Below are positions 16,291 through 25,295 of a stretch of 38,866 nt of DNA, piece after piece; the first letter of the stretch is position 1, and each line of letters begins with the position of its first letter. Below the pieces are notes generated by a model, which saw only the letters and a program-made list of their open reading frames with translations, was not told the origin of the DNA and did not search any database. Where the stretch lies: contig CALDZL010000058.1 of assembly GCA_937944295.1 (NCBI GenBank), positions 1-38,866 on the forward strand, written 5' to 3'. The translations under genes were made by a program, and so were the position numbers. The DNA is from an uncultured Sphingorhabdus sp. Its GTDB lineage: Bacteria; Pseudomonadota; Alphaproteobacteria; Sphingomonadales; Sphingomonadaceae.

Positions 16291-17538
16291 TCAAGGACGA
16301 ACATGACCATTGCCTCTTGCTATCCATTTATAAGTTGTCAGGCCCTCTAAAGCAACTGGCCCACGCGCATGCAAGCGTCCCGTTGCAATACCAATTTCAG
16401 CGCCGAGACCAAATTCTGCACCATCGGCAAATTGGGTCGAACTATTGTGCATCACAATCGCGCTATCAACACTACGCAAAAAGTATTCAGCAGCCTTATC
16501 ATCTGCAGCAATGATTGCATCAGTATGGCCAGAACTATGCTTTTCAATATGATCTAGTGCATGGTCCAAATCGCTGACTATTCGGGCTGAAACAATTGCA
16601 TCCAAATACTCTGTGTCCCAATCCTGTGCATCGGCAGAGACTGTTCTGTTGTCCAATTCCATAATCATATCATCACAGCGCACTTCACAACCTGCTTCTA
16701 TTAGTGCATTTATAAGTTGCGCTGGTGTAGGGAAATTTTGATCGATCAACAATGTTTCCATAGCTCCGCAAATTCCTGTGCGTCGCATTTTCGCATTGAG
16801 AATAATTTCTCTCGCCATATCAGGATTAGCAGATGCATGGACATAGATATGACAGACGCCATCAAGATGTGCTAAAACGGGAACACAGGCTTCATCTTGG
16901 ACTCGTTTCACCAATGATTTGCCACCACGCGGAATAATCATATCAATCAAGCCTTGAGCACGTAGCATATCACCAACAAGCGCCCGGTCCTGATCTCCAA
17001 CTATTTGCACTATATCAGATGATAACTCGCTACTAGATAGCGCTTGATGAAAAGCCTGATAGATTGCGTGATTGCTATTCACTGCCTCGCTGCCACCACG
17101 TAAAATGGCGGCATTCCCTGATTTTATTGCTAGCGCCGCTGCATCGGCTGTTACATTGGGGCGGCTCTCATATATAATAGCGATCACACCAATGGCTGTA
17201 CGCACACGTGATAAATGAAGGCCATTAGACGGCGTTGACTCATCAATAACTGCACCAATTGGGTCGTGCAATGATGCAACATTCTCTATGGCGCTCGCCA
17301 TCGATTCAACACGGTCTTCATTTAGCAAGAGACGATCTAATAAAGCTGTATCTAATCCTCGTTTTTTCGCCGCTTCCATATCAATTTTATTAGCCGCCAC
17401 AATTATGTCTTTAGATTGACGAACCGTGGCGGCAGCATCGCGCAATATTTCATTTTTTTGATCGGTAGAGACCAAAGCTGATTTTTTAACAGCTTTCCGA
17501 GCTTTACCTGCTAATATTTCGATTATCTGTTGAGTCAT
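16291..17538 (-). CDS. proA: gamma-glutamyl phosphate reductase
   Basis: This 415-residue enzyme of the aldehyde dehydrogenase superfamily reduces gamma-glutamyl phosphate to the semialdehyde in proline synthesis. The catalytic Cys lies in RRTGICGAMETLLI. YESRPNVTADAAALAIKSGNAAILRGGSEA is the characteristic cofactor segment, and the C-terminus carries GAEIGIATGRLHARGPVALEGLTTYKW. proB, which makes its substrate, is not adjacent and not in the window. It is the first gene of the minus-strand run, with a 344-base gap upstream. Confidence 0.96.
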   Translation of the reverse strand: MTQQIIEILAGKARKAVKKSALVSTDQKNEILRDAAATVRQSKDIIVAANKIDMEAAKKRGLDTALLDRLLLNEDRVESMASAIENVASLHDPIGAVIDESTPSNGLHLSRVRTAIGVIAIIYESRPNVTADAAALAIKSGNAAILRGGSEAVNSNHAIYQAFHQALSSSELSSDIVQIVGDQDRALVGDMLRAQGLIDMIIPRGGKSLVKRVQDEACVPVLAHLDGVCHIYVHASANPDMAREIILNAKMRRTGICGAMETLLIDQNFPTPAQLINALIEAGCEVRCDDMIMELDNRTVSADAQDWDTEYLDAIVSARIVSDLDHALDHIEKHSSGHTDAIIAADDKAAEYFLRSVDSAIVMHNSSTQFADGAEFGLGAEIGIATGRLHARGPVALEGLTTYKWIARGNGHVRP

Positions 17539-17882
17539 ATAAAATCAGTAATTGCGATACGACAATACATCAAACTCTATCTGCTTCTACGCATGATTAA
17601 TTCGACACCCAATCGTTCATAGGCCCTCAGAGACATTTGCAAAACTATGAAATCTAACAAAAGATTATAAATTCAACAATCAAGTGATTCGATATAAAAT
17701 GTGTAAATTCTCTTACTATTTTCAATTATTTGCACTTATATATTCAACTCATCGCATTGCTAACTCGATTCATCTTGACTGAACGTTAACAGATTCGCTC
17801 CGTTATGTGGCATCTGATAGCCATTTCATATCTTTAACGAAGGTGCAAAAGTACCAAGTTAAGCTTTTGGGTGGATGATGTC
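17539..17882. other. divergent intergenic region between proA and the M23 peptidase gene
   Basis: No gene fits. The region must hold the promoters of proA (minus) and of the M23-bactofilin operon (plus). A TTGACT at about 17775 is the best -35-like hexamer on the plus strand, but no well-spaced -10 box follows. No strong hairpin or repeat was seen. Confidence 0.4.
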
Positions 17883-19019
17883 ATGGGTAATAGATTAACC
17901 GATTTTAAAAATCGTATAGCGGATTTATTTATCGATCGTGAATTTTTTATGCGATCTAACGGTCAAATTAAGTTTTTGAAAATATCTGCTAGACTGCAGC
18001 GTGTCGTTGCATCGATAATTGCCTCTATCCTTCTACTGTGGGTGGTTGCGACTTTATTTATGGCAGTCAATCAATATAGTGTCTCTATTGAACGCATGGC
18101 ATTAATTAAAAAAGAGGCGCGTATACAGAGCAAAGCTGAGCGCGTTGCAGCCTATAAAAATGATATAGATGAAGTCGCTGACGATCTCAGTAAACGCCAA
18201 GATTTAATTGAGGCTAGTGTCGCACCCTTTTTCAATGAAGCCGATATTTCGACTGTAGATGAAACAACCGAAAAAAGTGAATTGATTGATAAAGTTGGAG
18301 CTTTAGCCGAGGAAGCGGTTTCATTGGCCAAAGTTGAAGCACGCCAATTGGCTTTTGCTCAGAAAATCACTAAAATCGCACAAATTAGAGCTAAACGAGC
18401 AGAAGCTGAGATTCGTAAGTTCGGGTTGAGTCCCAAACAATTCGCACAATCAGAGGCACGTGGTGGTCCTTATATTCCCTTCTTTGATGATGGCAGGGTA
18501 GAAGATCCTCGTTTTACTAAAATGGCAGAAGCTCTGGAATATATGAAAGCATTAGAAAATGGACTTGCCTCTATTCCTTCTGCAATGCCAGCCGAAACAT
18601 ATAAATTATCGAGTTCCTTTGGTTATCGCCGCGATCCCATTAACGGCAGAGGCGCCATGCACAATGGTTTGGACTTTAAAGGAGCTTATGGAACGCCTAT
18701 ATTAGCCGCAGCCGATGGCATCATAACAAAAGCTGGATGGATGGGCGGATATGGTAAAACTATTGAAATTACCCATGGTAATGGCCTATTGACACGCTAT
18801 GCTCATATGAGTCGTCTGAATGTTAACATTGGTCAAAAAGTAGAACGCGGTGTTCAAATTGGCAGGATGGGCAGCACAGGGCGCTCAACGGGTACGCATT
18901 TACATTTTGAAGTCCGTCACAATGGCCGTGCAATTAACCCCCACAAATTTCTGAAGGCTAATCCTAATGTTCTCAAAAACAAAACCAACCCCAGCACCAG
19001 CGCCAAAAAGCAACAATAA
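17883..19019 (+). CDS. M23 (LytM) peptidoglycan endopeptidase with N-terminal anchor and coiled coil
   Basis: This 378-residue protein has one transmembrane helix near residues 37-60 (VVASIIASILLLWVVATLF), then a periplasmic coiled coil, then an M23 domain. All zinc ligands are present: H260 and D264 in HNGLDFKG, and HLHFE at 339-343. It should therefore be an active DD-endopeptidase, in contrast with the EnvC-like protein at 13476. I chose the ATG at 17883 because a GGTGG lies about 8 nt upstream; a GTG at 17871 is in frame. The bactofilin gene overlaps its last 53 bases, a pairing known from cell-shape modules. Confidence 0.9.
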   Translation: MGNRLTDFKNRIADLFIDREFFMRSNGQIKFLKISARLQRVVASIIASILLLWVVATLFMAVNQYSVSIERMALIKKEARIQSKAERVAAYKNDIDEVADDLSKRQDLIEASVAPFFNEADISTVDETTEKSELIDKVGALAEEAVSLAKVEARQLAFAQKITKIAQIRAKRAEAEIRKFGLSPKQFAQSEARGGPYIPFFDDGRVEDPRFTKMAEALEYMKALENGLASIPSAMPAETYKLSSSFGYRRDPINGRGAMHNGLDFKGAYGTPILAAADGIITKAGWMGGYGKTIEITHGNGLLTRYAHMSRLNVNIGQKVERGVQIGRMGSTGRSTGTHLHFEVRHNGRAINPHKFLKANPNVLKNKTNPSTSAKKQQ

Positions 19020-19434
19020 GGTGAGCGGTTCTAATCATACTTTTTCGATCATAGCATCGGATGTAGAAATAATTGGAAATCTTGCAGCAAAAGTTGACAT
19101 TCATATTGATGGCTCTGTTCAAGGAGATATAGCTTGCGGCTCGTTGGTCCAAGGAAGCGAAAGTAAAATTGCTGGTAAAATAATTGCAGAACAAGCCCGC
19201 CTCGCAGGTGCTGTTGATGGTTCAATAGAAGCACGCGATCTTATCATAGAAGCGAGTGCGCATATATCAGGCGATATTCAATATGAAACTTTGACGATAG
19301 AACAAGGCAGTAAAGTAGATGGTCAATTTAGACATATTTCTGCTGGAAATGCGACTAAACTGCCTAAACCTACCATCAGTCGTGATACTGAATCTTCGGT
19401 AGACCCTCTCATATTATCGAACGAAAATAGTTAA
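18967..19434 (+). CDS. bactofilin (polymer-forming cytoskeletal protein)
   Basis: This 155-residue protein has a Pro/Ala-rich N-terminal tail and a bactofilin beta-helix (about 30-125): SDVEIIGNLAAKVDIHIDGSVQGDI, then repeating segments such as GKIIAEQARLAGAVDGSIEARDLIIEASAHISGDI. Bactofilins self-assemble without nucleotide and recruit cell-wall enzymes. The ATG at 18967 lies inside the M23 gene, in another frame, with GAAGG 9 nt upstream. The 53-base overlap ties production of the scaffold to its likely partner peptidase. The downstream neighbour is convergent. Confidence 0.93.
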   Translation: MFSKTKPTPAPAPKSNNKVSGSNHTFSIIASDVEIIGNLAAKVDIHIDGSVQGDIACGSLVQGSESKIAGKIIAEQARLAGAVDGSIEARDLIIEASAHISGDIQYETLTIEQGSKVDGQFRHISAGNATKLPKPTISRDTESSVDPLILSNENS

Positions 19435-19502
19435 CCCAACAGAGGCAGACAGGTTTTGGTTTCTATTTCTTACCCAATATAAAAGCTATATATGGAATAT
19501 TA

Positions 19503-20252
19503 TCAAGAGCTAAATTGGCACTTAGCATTAGCAGTAATGAAATGAATATCCGCAAAAGCCGCCGTAACGCTACCACCTGCATTATCCGTGTCGCTTGATA
19601 TAGCAATGGACTCTATTTTGGCAGACTTTGTTTTAAATTGACGACTAATATCTTGGGCCAAATTACGGCGTTCACTCACCCATTTGTTAATATCACCATT
19701 ACCGCTTTGCATTACAATAATCTTAGCTTGCTTGGTGTATACATTGGGGCGTGATGTTCCGACAGCCAATTTATTATCCCAAACATAATTGATTACACCA
19801 TCGGGAATGCGTACTTTGCTGCCTGAGCGTGCCACCGCCAGCTTGAGGCGGGTTCCAATCGGTATGGCTTTTCGCGGTAAATCTAGACCAATATAGATAC
19901 GGGCCGCTTGATCATCCCCTGATTTTTTGGTGATATCAGCAGCAGCTATGGTCTGGTTCACCCGCCAACGCCAGCACAGAATAGGTGTTACAGCCAAATT
20001 AACAGACGTATTTTTAACCAGCAGAGCCATACTATTATTGGAGTAAGCTTGTACAGCAGACACACCATCTATCTTTTTAGCTGAAAATACCGTAGCTTTT
20101 ACTTTTTTGTCAATGCGTTGAACACTCCAACCGCTCATACCATTTGCAAAATTGCTGATTTTCACAACAGTGCTCTGCCCATAAGCTGCGGCTCCGCTAA
20201 TTATAGCGCAGCCCAAAATTGCAATTCCAAATGACCTTAAAAATATATACAC
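19503..20252 (-). CDS. exported DUF3047 protein
   Basis: This is a secreted protein of about 249 residues with a signal peptide ending AAAYGQS and a single DUF3047 domain. The diagnostic stretch is LCWRWRVN, followed by the GDDQAARIYIGLDL segment and a later VWDNKLAVGTSRPNVYT. The fold is expected to be a beta-sandwich, and no biochemical role is established. I place the start at the GTG at 20252, 8 nt after GAGG; the TTG at 20258 is too close to that site. It lies 14 nt after the DUF547 gene, so the two form an operon. Confidence 0.85.
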   Translation of the reverse strand: MYIFLRSFGIAILGCAIISGAAAYGQSTVVKISNFANGMSGWSVQRIDKKVKATVFSAKKIDGVSAVQAYSNNSMALLVKNTSVNLAVTPILCWRWRVNQTIAAADITKKSGDDQAARIYIGLDLPRKAIPIGTRLKLAVARSGSKVRIPDGVINYVWDNKLAVGTSRPNVYTKQAKIIVMQSGNGDINKWVSERRNLAQDISRQFKTKSAKIESIAISSDTDNAGGSVTAAFADIHFITANAKCQFSS

Positions 20253-20266
20253 TCTCAATTCCTCAA

Positions 20267-21115
20267 CTATATCGTGTTAAGGCCCCAATCATAAGATGTC
20301 GACTTAATCTTAATATCACCATTCACCAATGCTCTGACCTGAACATCATTCAAGGATAGAGACTCTCGATAGAGCGATAGAAATTCAGCCAAATTATTTG
20401 CTCCTCCCCACCCCTGTTCAAAATCTTTTCGATACCAACTGAATATTTTAGAGATATTTAGTCTTTTCCCATCATAAAAATTACGGCTCTTATCAGACAG
20501 AAATAATCTGGTTGAAGCTTCTAATTGAGAGTCCAAAGTTTCGCCTTTATAAGCCCCATTGAGCAGCGGCGGACAACCAATACTAGCACAATTTACTGCA
20601 AAATGGATGCGCGGTTCGTTATAACGGCCGCTGCCCCTAATCATATCATGTTCGATAGTATCCAGTGAGAGTTTCTTACCAAAAAGACTGACAAATTTCT
20701 TACTCCAAGGCGATCGAATCTGGCGGATGGACTCTATTTTGGGATAGCGTGTTAAAATAAGCGCAATTGTTCCTGCATTATAGGCATTGATAAGAAAAGC
20801 CAGTTGATATTCTTTCGGCCAACTATCAAAAGCCACTTGTGAGACGGAGGAAAGCGATTTTAGATAATTGTGTAAAATGGCTCTATCTCTTTTAAAGCCT
20901 GCATAATCAACGGCACTGCTACCTTTAATTGGTCTTACATGGTTTTTCAGCAATTCATCAAAAGCGCTATGGTCAATAAATGCATTATCACTATAAAAAA
21001 GCACTTCGACAGGCGCTTTGTTGCGTTCATAAGATATGCTTGCACGATCCTCTGTGTCAGAAAATCGTGCTGGTACGGCAATTAAAGACGCAATTAGGGC
21101 TATATTCACTATCAT
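20267..21115 (-). CDS. exported DUF547 protein
   Basis: This 282-residue protein has a short signal peptide (about 1-15) and a DUF547 domain. The typical elements are WPKEYQLAFLINAYNAGTIALIL (a papain-like core helix region), SLDTIEHDMIRG, and the Cys-containing PRIHFAVNCASIGCPPLLNGAY. Family relatives are predicted cysteine-peptidase-fold or glutathione-synthase-neighbour proteins with no settled role. Cys in FAVNCASIGCPP and His in RIHFAV are candidates for active or structural residues. It pairs with the DUF3047 gene. Confidence 0.88.
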   Translation of the reverse strand: MIVNIALIASLIAVPARFSDTEDRASISYERNKAPVEVLFYSDNAFIDHSAFDELLKNHVRPIKGSSAVDYAGFKRDRAILHNYLKSLSSVSQVAFDSWPKEYQLAFLINAYNAGTIALILTRYPKIESIRQIRSPWSKKFVSLFGKKLSLDTIEHDMIRGSGRYNEPRIHFAVNCASIGCPPLLNGAYKGETLDSQLEASTRLFLSDKSRNFYDGKRLNISKIFSWYRKDFEQGWGGANNLAEFLSLYRESLSLNDVQVRALVNGDIKIKSTSYDWGLNTI

Positions 21116-21218
21116 AATGAATTCCAGACAATATATTTTTAATTATATTTCGGTCGAATTGAATAATTGGTTGCACATATTACAAAGACTATTGATTATA
21201 ATAAAAGGTTTTACAGAT

Positions 21219-22706
21219 TTAATTTCTAGGAGATGCTCGCCGATAGGATAAAGCCTCTGCGATATGAATGCGTGATATAGCATCATGACCTGCCAAATCG
21301 GCAATGGTACGTGCAACCCTGAGTACACGTGTATAGCCACGTGCGGAGAGACGCATTGAATCCGCTGCTTGGGTTAATAGCATCTGTCCAGCTTCATCAG
21401 GACTAGCGAATTTTTGTAAGTCATCGCCATTTATATCAGCATTGGTCCGTGCCGCACCATTTTCATAACGCTTATCTTGTTTACGACGTGCCGTTGCAAC
21501 TCGGGCGGCCACTTGCTGTGATCCTTCTGCTGGCGGTGGTAACACCATATCAGCCGCGCTCACAGCTTCTACCTCAACATGCAAATCGATCCTATCAAGC
21601 AATGGGCCCGATATTTTGGCCTGATAATCCGCAGCACAGCGCGGTGCGCGCGAACAAGCCAATGCTGCATCTGCTAAATGACCGCAGCGACATGGGTTCA
21701 TAGCCGCAACCAATTGCACCGATGCAGGAAATGTTACATGGGTATTGGCCCGCGCAATGCTAACCGTTCCCGTTTCCAATGGTTGCCGCAAACTGTCCAA
21801 TGTTGCGCGCTGAAATTCGGGTAGCTCATCCAAAAATAACACCCCCAAATGGGCTAAACTTACCTCACCTGGTCGCACTTTTAATCCGCCGCCAACCAAA
21901 GCGGGCATAGATGCACTATGATGCGGAGCACGAAAGGGCCGCGATCTTATTAATCTTCCCCCTTCCAAAGTGCCCGCAACCGATGCGACCATAGAGACCT
22001 CTAGCGATTCTGCGGGGGATAGTGGCGGTAATATGCCTGGTAAGCATGAAGCCAATAACGATTTACCTGCGCCTGGCGGACCTGACATCAGTAAATTATG
22101 CCCGCCAGCCGCTGCGATCTCTAATGCGCGCTTGGCTGTTTCTTGCCCTTTCACTTGGCGCAAATCCGCCTCTATCATTGGTACATCTGCTGATAATGGT
22201 ACAGGTGCACTTAGCAAGCTTTGCCCTTTCATATGATTGAGTAGGGATAATAAATCAGGTGCAGCGAGCACGGCAATCTCCCCTGCCCATGCCGCTTCGC
22301 TACCTTGGTTCGCAGGGCATATCAGCCCCATCTCGTGTGATGAAGCATGAAGCGCAGCCAATAATACACCAGGTGAAGGAGCAAGGCGCGAGTCGAGACT
22401 AAGTTCGCCCACGGCAAAATATTGCGCCAATATTTCTGCGTCAACCAAACCCATAGCGCCCAATAATGCTAGGGCTATTGGCAAATCATAATGCGATCCT
22501 TCTTTGGGCAAATCAGCAGGTGACAAATTAACTGTGATGCGTTTCGGCGGCAGCGATAAACCGATAGCAGATAGAGCGGCACGCACACGTTCACGACTCT
22601 CAGCAACAGCTTTGTCAGGCAAACCGACAATGACGAAGGCTGGCATTCCTGGTGCAATTTGGCATTGCACTTCTATGCTCCGCGCTTCCAAACCCAAATA
22701 GGCCAC
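21219..22706 (-). CDS. comM: YifB/ComM family Mg-chelatase-like AAA+ ATPase
   Basis: This 495-residue protein has an N-terminal S5-like ATP-independent domain, then an AAA+ module with Walker A GPPGAGKSLLASCLPG, Walker B LFLDELPEF and a C-terminal magnesium-chelatase domain with CRCGHLADAALACSRAPRC. ComM is a hexameric branch-migration helicase promoting integration of DNA taken up by transformation. The start is odd. The family begins M-V-A-L-V-S-T-V-A-Y, but here the first residue is encoded by ATC (22727-22725), 7 nt after a good AGGAG (22735-22739). The first standard start codon is the GTG at 22706, with no ribosome site, so 22706 is given as the boundary and 22727 is the likely true start. 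Confidence 0.92.
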   Translation of the reverse strand: MAYLGLEARSIEVQCQIAPGMPAFVIVGLPDKAVAESRERVRAALSAIGLSLPPKRITVNLSPADLPKEGSHYDLPIALALLGAMGLVDAEILAQYFAVGELSLDSRLAPSPGVLLAALHASSHEMGLICPANQGSEAAWAGEIAVLAAPDLLSLLNHMKGQSLLSAPVPLSADVPMIEADLRQVKGQETAKRALEIAAAGGHNLLMSGPPGAGKSLLASCLPGILPPLSPAESLEVSMVASVAGTLEGGRLIRSRPFRAPHHSASMPALVGGGLKVRPGEVSLAHLGVLFLDELPEFQRATLDSLRQPLETGTVSIARANTHVTFPASVQLVAAMNPCRCGHLADAALACSRAPRCAADYQAKISGPLLDRIDLHVEVEAVSAADMVLPPPAEGSQQVAARVATARRKQDKRYENGAARTNADINGDDLQKFASPDEAGQMLLTQAADSMRLSARGYTRVLRVARTIADLAGHDAISRIHIAEALSYRRASPRN

Positions 22707-22937
22707 TGTTGATACGAGTGCGACGATAGTCTTGCTCCTATATTCACTATTTGTTCTTGATATAAAATATAGCGTAAGGAGTCCAGCAGCAAATTATAAT
22801 CATATATTATACAAAATAAACTCTAGTGTAAGGTAAAAAGTTCAGTACATAAAAATCAGGACCCAATATCATGATAAATATTTCCTTCACTATTGTTGTG
22901 AAACAAATGTCAGGGATGGATTATTATACCCATCTGT

Positions 22938-23762
22938 ATGATAAAAAATCTATTCCTAGACAGCGAAACCAATAAAGCATCCTACAGCCAGTATTTTTAC
23001 AGCTTAATGATGGCCATAATATTATTCTCACCAAATTTAATATCAGCCGCTTATGCCCAAAACATTCGATTGGAGATTGATAATAGCACGGGACTAACCA
23101 ATGATAGCGTAACATTTCGCAAGGTTATAATCTCCGACAATGGTTCAACTGAGACAATTATTACCTATGAAGAATCCTATGTCTATCAAGATACAATAAC
23201 ACGCTATATCCCTGATCAAAAATTTGCTCCTACGCAGCACAAGGCTATTGCGACCTATGGGAGCTTTCGGGTTGTAGCAGCTGAGCGTGCCGAAATGATT
23301 GGTACAACCGACAGCTACAGCATGGATCGTTTCAACCAAATGATGGCCGCTTATCCATTTATAAAACAAATTGATATGATCGATGTAGCTGGCACAATTG
23401 ATGATGAGATTAATCTCAAACTTGCTGTCAAAATTAATGCAATGGGTATTGCTACCCATGTACCGCAAAATGGTTCGGTCCGTTCTGGTGGTGTCGAATT
23501 ATTTTTGGCAGGTAAGAAACGGACCGCTCACCCAACAGCCAATTTTGCAGTACATAGCTGGATCGATGAAGACGGCTTAGAGCCGCATGATTATGCAGCA
23601 GATCATCCTATTCACAAAAGTTATATTGATTATTATCGCAATATTGCTGGAATGAGCAGCAAGCAAGCACATGATTTCTATTGGATGACCAATAGCGCGC
23701 CGCATAATAGCCTTATCAATCTCACCAAATCTGATATTGCGGCATATGCATTCATTGGATAA
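22938..23762 (+). CDS. exported protein resembling ClpP-fold periplasmic proteins
   Basis: This 274-residue protein has a long signal peptide ending SAAYAQ (about 41). The second half resembles COG3904-type proteins: IDVAGTIDDEINLKLAVKI, then NGSVRSGGVELFLAGKKRTAHP (178-199), where relatives have S-C-A-S-A-C before the LFLAG segment, and NFAVHSW with His206. Ser183 and His206 would be the serine/histidine pair, though the flanking cysteines are absent. It is a distant counterpart of the protein at 1-620. The call is by pattern only and I am not certain. It stands alone between comM and a PGPGW protein. Confidence 0.7.
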   Translation: MIKNLFLDSETNKASYSQYFYSLMMAIILFSPNLISAAYAQNIRLEIDNSTGLTNDSVTFRKVIISDNGSTETIITYEESYVYQDTITRYIPDQKFAPTQHKAIATYGSFRVVAAERAEMIGTTDSYSMDRFNQMMAAYPFIKQIDMIDVAGTIDDEINLKLAVKINAMGIATHVPQNGSVRSGGVELFLAGKKRTAHPTANFAVHSWIDEDGLEPHDYAADHPIHKSYIDYYRNIAGMSSKQAHDFYWMTNSAPHNSLINLTKSDIAAYAFIG

Positions 23763-23832
23763 AATGCTATGATTTAGAAGTTAAATAAATGTGCACCTTG
23801 CACATAGAGTTAGGATGCACCAAATATAGAAT

Positions 23833-24246
23833 GTGCAAGACAATAATGAATATAGTAAGGGCAATGGTTTGAAACCAGACAGGCCGACCAATAAAGTACA
23901 TGATAGAGATGAGAATCATATTGATGTACAAAAAAAACCTCTTCATAATCAAACTTTTAATAAACAAACCAAACGAATTGCAATGTTATGGCTTGGTTGG
24001 TTTTGTATCACCATATCCCCCATAATAGGCGCAATTCCAGGACCAGGGTTTATCATCATATTTCCTATTGGCTTAGCATTGGTGATAAAAAACTCGCGTT
24101 GGGCCAAAGGGTTATATATTAGATTTAAACGCAAATTTCCTGAATATGGGCGCTGGACAGACTGGGCTTTGCGCCGCAAAGGGCAGAAAGAAATGCCGCC
24201 TATCCCATCTTTCAAAGAACAGGTAAAACGTCTATTGGACCGTTAA
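23833..24246 (+). CDS. PGPGW family transmembrane protein
   Basis: This 137-residue protein has a charged N-terminal tail and a hydrophobic core with the signature IGAIPGPGFIIIFPIGLALVIKNS (about 74-97), as in putative PGPGW transmembrane proteins. Two helices flank the proline-glycine turn. The C-terminus is basic with RRKGQKEMPPIPS. The start is a GTG at 23833 with no strong ribosome site, so a slightly different start is possible. The role is unknown; the family is widespread in proteobacteria. No operon partner is evident. Confidence 0.75.
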   Translation: MQDNNEYSKGNGLKPDRPTNKVHDRDENHIDVQKKPLHNQTFNKQTKRIAMLWLGWFCITISPIIGAIPGPGFIIIFPIGLALVIKNSRWAKGLYIRFKRKFPEYGRWTDWALRRKGQKEMPPIPSFKEQVKRLLDR

Positions 24247-24264
24247 ATCAAACACTCTTGTAAT

Positions 24265-24291
24265 TTGACTTAATCATGCACATTTTGATAA
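24265..24291 (+). promoter_or_regulatory. possible sigma-70 promoter of the peroxiredoxin-like gene
   Basis: TTGACT (24265-24270) is followed after 15 bases by TGATAA (24286-24291). The -35 box is close to consensus, while the spacer is two bases short and the -10 box is imperfect. It lies 33 bases before the start codon at 24324. Confidence 0.3.
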
Positions 24292-24323
24292 AACTTACCC
24301 CCCTAGCGATTTAGGAGCATGAA

Positions 24324-24971
24324 ATGTCATCATTAAAAGAAATTCTCGCTGAAACCTCTGCTCAAGGGGTTAAACGCATACCACCAGAAGCATTAAGCAT
24401 CATGATGGAAGCGGCGGCGGAATTAGATGCACAAGGTGTTGGCGATAATGCCCTAAAAGCTGGCGATATGATGCCTGATGTGAAATTGACCGATACTATG
24501 GGTAATAGCACTTCTTCTGGTACATTATATGCGCATAGCCCTGCTATCATTACATTTTACCGAGGTGGTTGGTGTCCTTATTGTAATCTAGAGCTAAAGG
24601 CCTATCAAAATTTGCTGAATGACATAACAGCTCTGGGCACCACATTAGCAGCCGTCACACCAGAAAAACCCGACAATTCGCTCAGCACGATTGAGAAGAA
24701 CCAACTCTCCTTTCCTGTGCTCACCGATACAGCTAATAATTTTGCAAAACAGATAGGGCTAATGTTTGAATTGCCCAAAAAATTACAAACAGTATATAAT
24801 AGTTTCGGTATGGATTTAGCCGCCTTAAACGATAAGAGTGGTTGGACATTGCCTATCCCTGCTACATTCGTGGTCGCGAAGGGCGGGAAAATAATCCTAG
24901 CCGATGTAAATCGCGATTATCGTCTGCGATTAGAGCCTAGTGAGGCAATAGAAGCTCTCAAATCCGCTTAG
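24324..24971 (+). CDS. peroxiredoxin-like AhpC/TSA family protein
   Basis: This 215-residue cytosolic protein has a thioredoxin fold with YRGGWCPYCN (79-88), so Cys84 and Cys87 form a CxxC pair. The helical N-terminal 45 residues and the GDMMPDVKLTD strand are typical of the AhpC/TSA redoxin subfamily. It probably reduces peroxides or other thiol-oxidising substrates. A ribosome site TAGGAG lies 7-8 nt upstream of the ATG. It is monocistronic, with possible own promoter upstream and the rpmH promoter downstream. Confidence 0.9.
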   Translation: MSSLKEILAETSAQGVKRIPPEALSIMMEAAAELDAQGVGDNALKAGDMMPDVKLTDTMGNSTSSGTLYAHSPAIITFYRGGWCPYCNLELKAYQNLLNDITALGTTLAAVTPEKPDNSLSTIEKNQLSFPVLTDTANNFAKQIGLMFELPKKLQTVYNSFGMDLAALNDKSGWTLPIPATFVVAKGGKIILADVNRDYRLRLEPSEAIEALKSA

Positions 24972-25038
24972 CATCAGTTTAATTCAATGTGATTTAGTAT
25001 GAGTGTATATATTGTAGATTGTTAGCACCTTTCTACCC

Positions 25039-25067
25039 TTGACTTATCAACGCTTCCGTCATAATTG
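25039..25067 (+). promoter_or_regulatory. promoter of the rpmH-rnpA block
   Basis: TTGACT (25039-25044) and TAATTG (25062-25067) are separated by exactly 17 bases, 78 bases before the rpmH start. The -35 box is near consensus. Transcription would start around 25074, leaving a leader of about 70 nt. Confidence 0.5.
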
Positions 25068-25145
25068 AACGAAAATAATACTGCACGCAATATATTAACG
25101 TGCAGATTTATTTTTACGACACATTATTTTTTAAGGATTATAGTC

Positions 25146-25280
25146 ATGAAGCGGACCTTTCAGCCAAGCAACCTTGTACGCAAGCGTCGCCACGGATTCC
25201 GCCATCGTATGGCTACTGCCAATGGCCGTAAAATCCTGAATGCGCGCCGTGGACGTGGTCGTCACAGCCTGTCTGCCTAA
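25146..25280 (+). CDS. rpmH: 50S ribosomal protein L34
   Basis: This 44-residue basic protein begins [19 protein letters not shown] and ends [11 protein letters not shown], the full-length L34 pattern. The ATG at 25146 follows AAGGA (25132-25136) by 9 nt; an upstream in-frame extension is not part of the family. It heads the conserved block rpmH-rnpA-yidD-yidC-engB, the usual arrangement near the replication origin in many bacteria. No dnaA is in the window. Confidence 0.97.
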   Translation: MKRTFQPSNLVRKRRHGFRHRMATANGRKILNARRGRGRHSLSA

Positions 25281-25295
25281 ACATATCACGGATAA

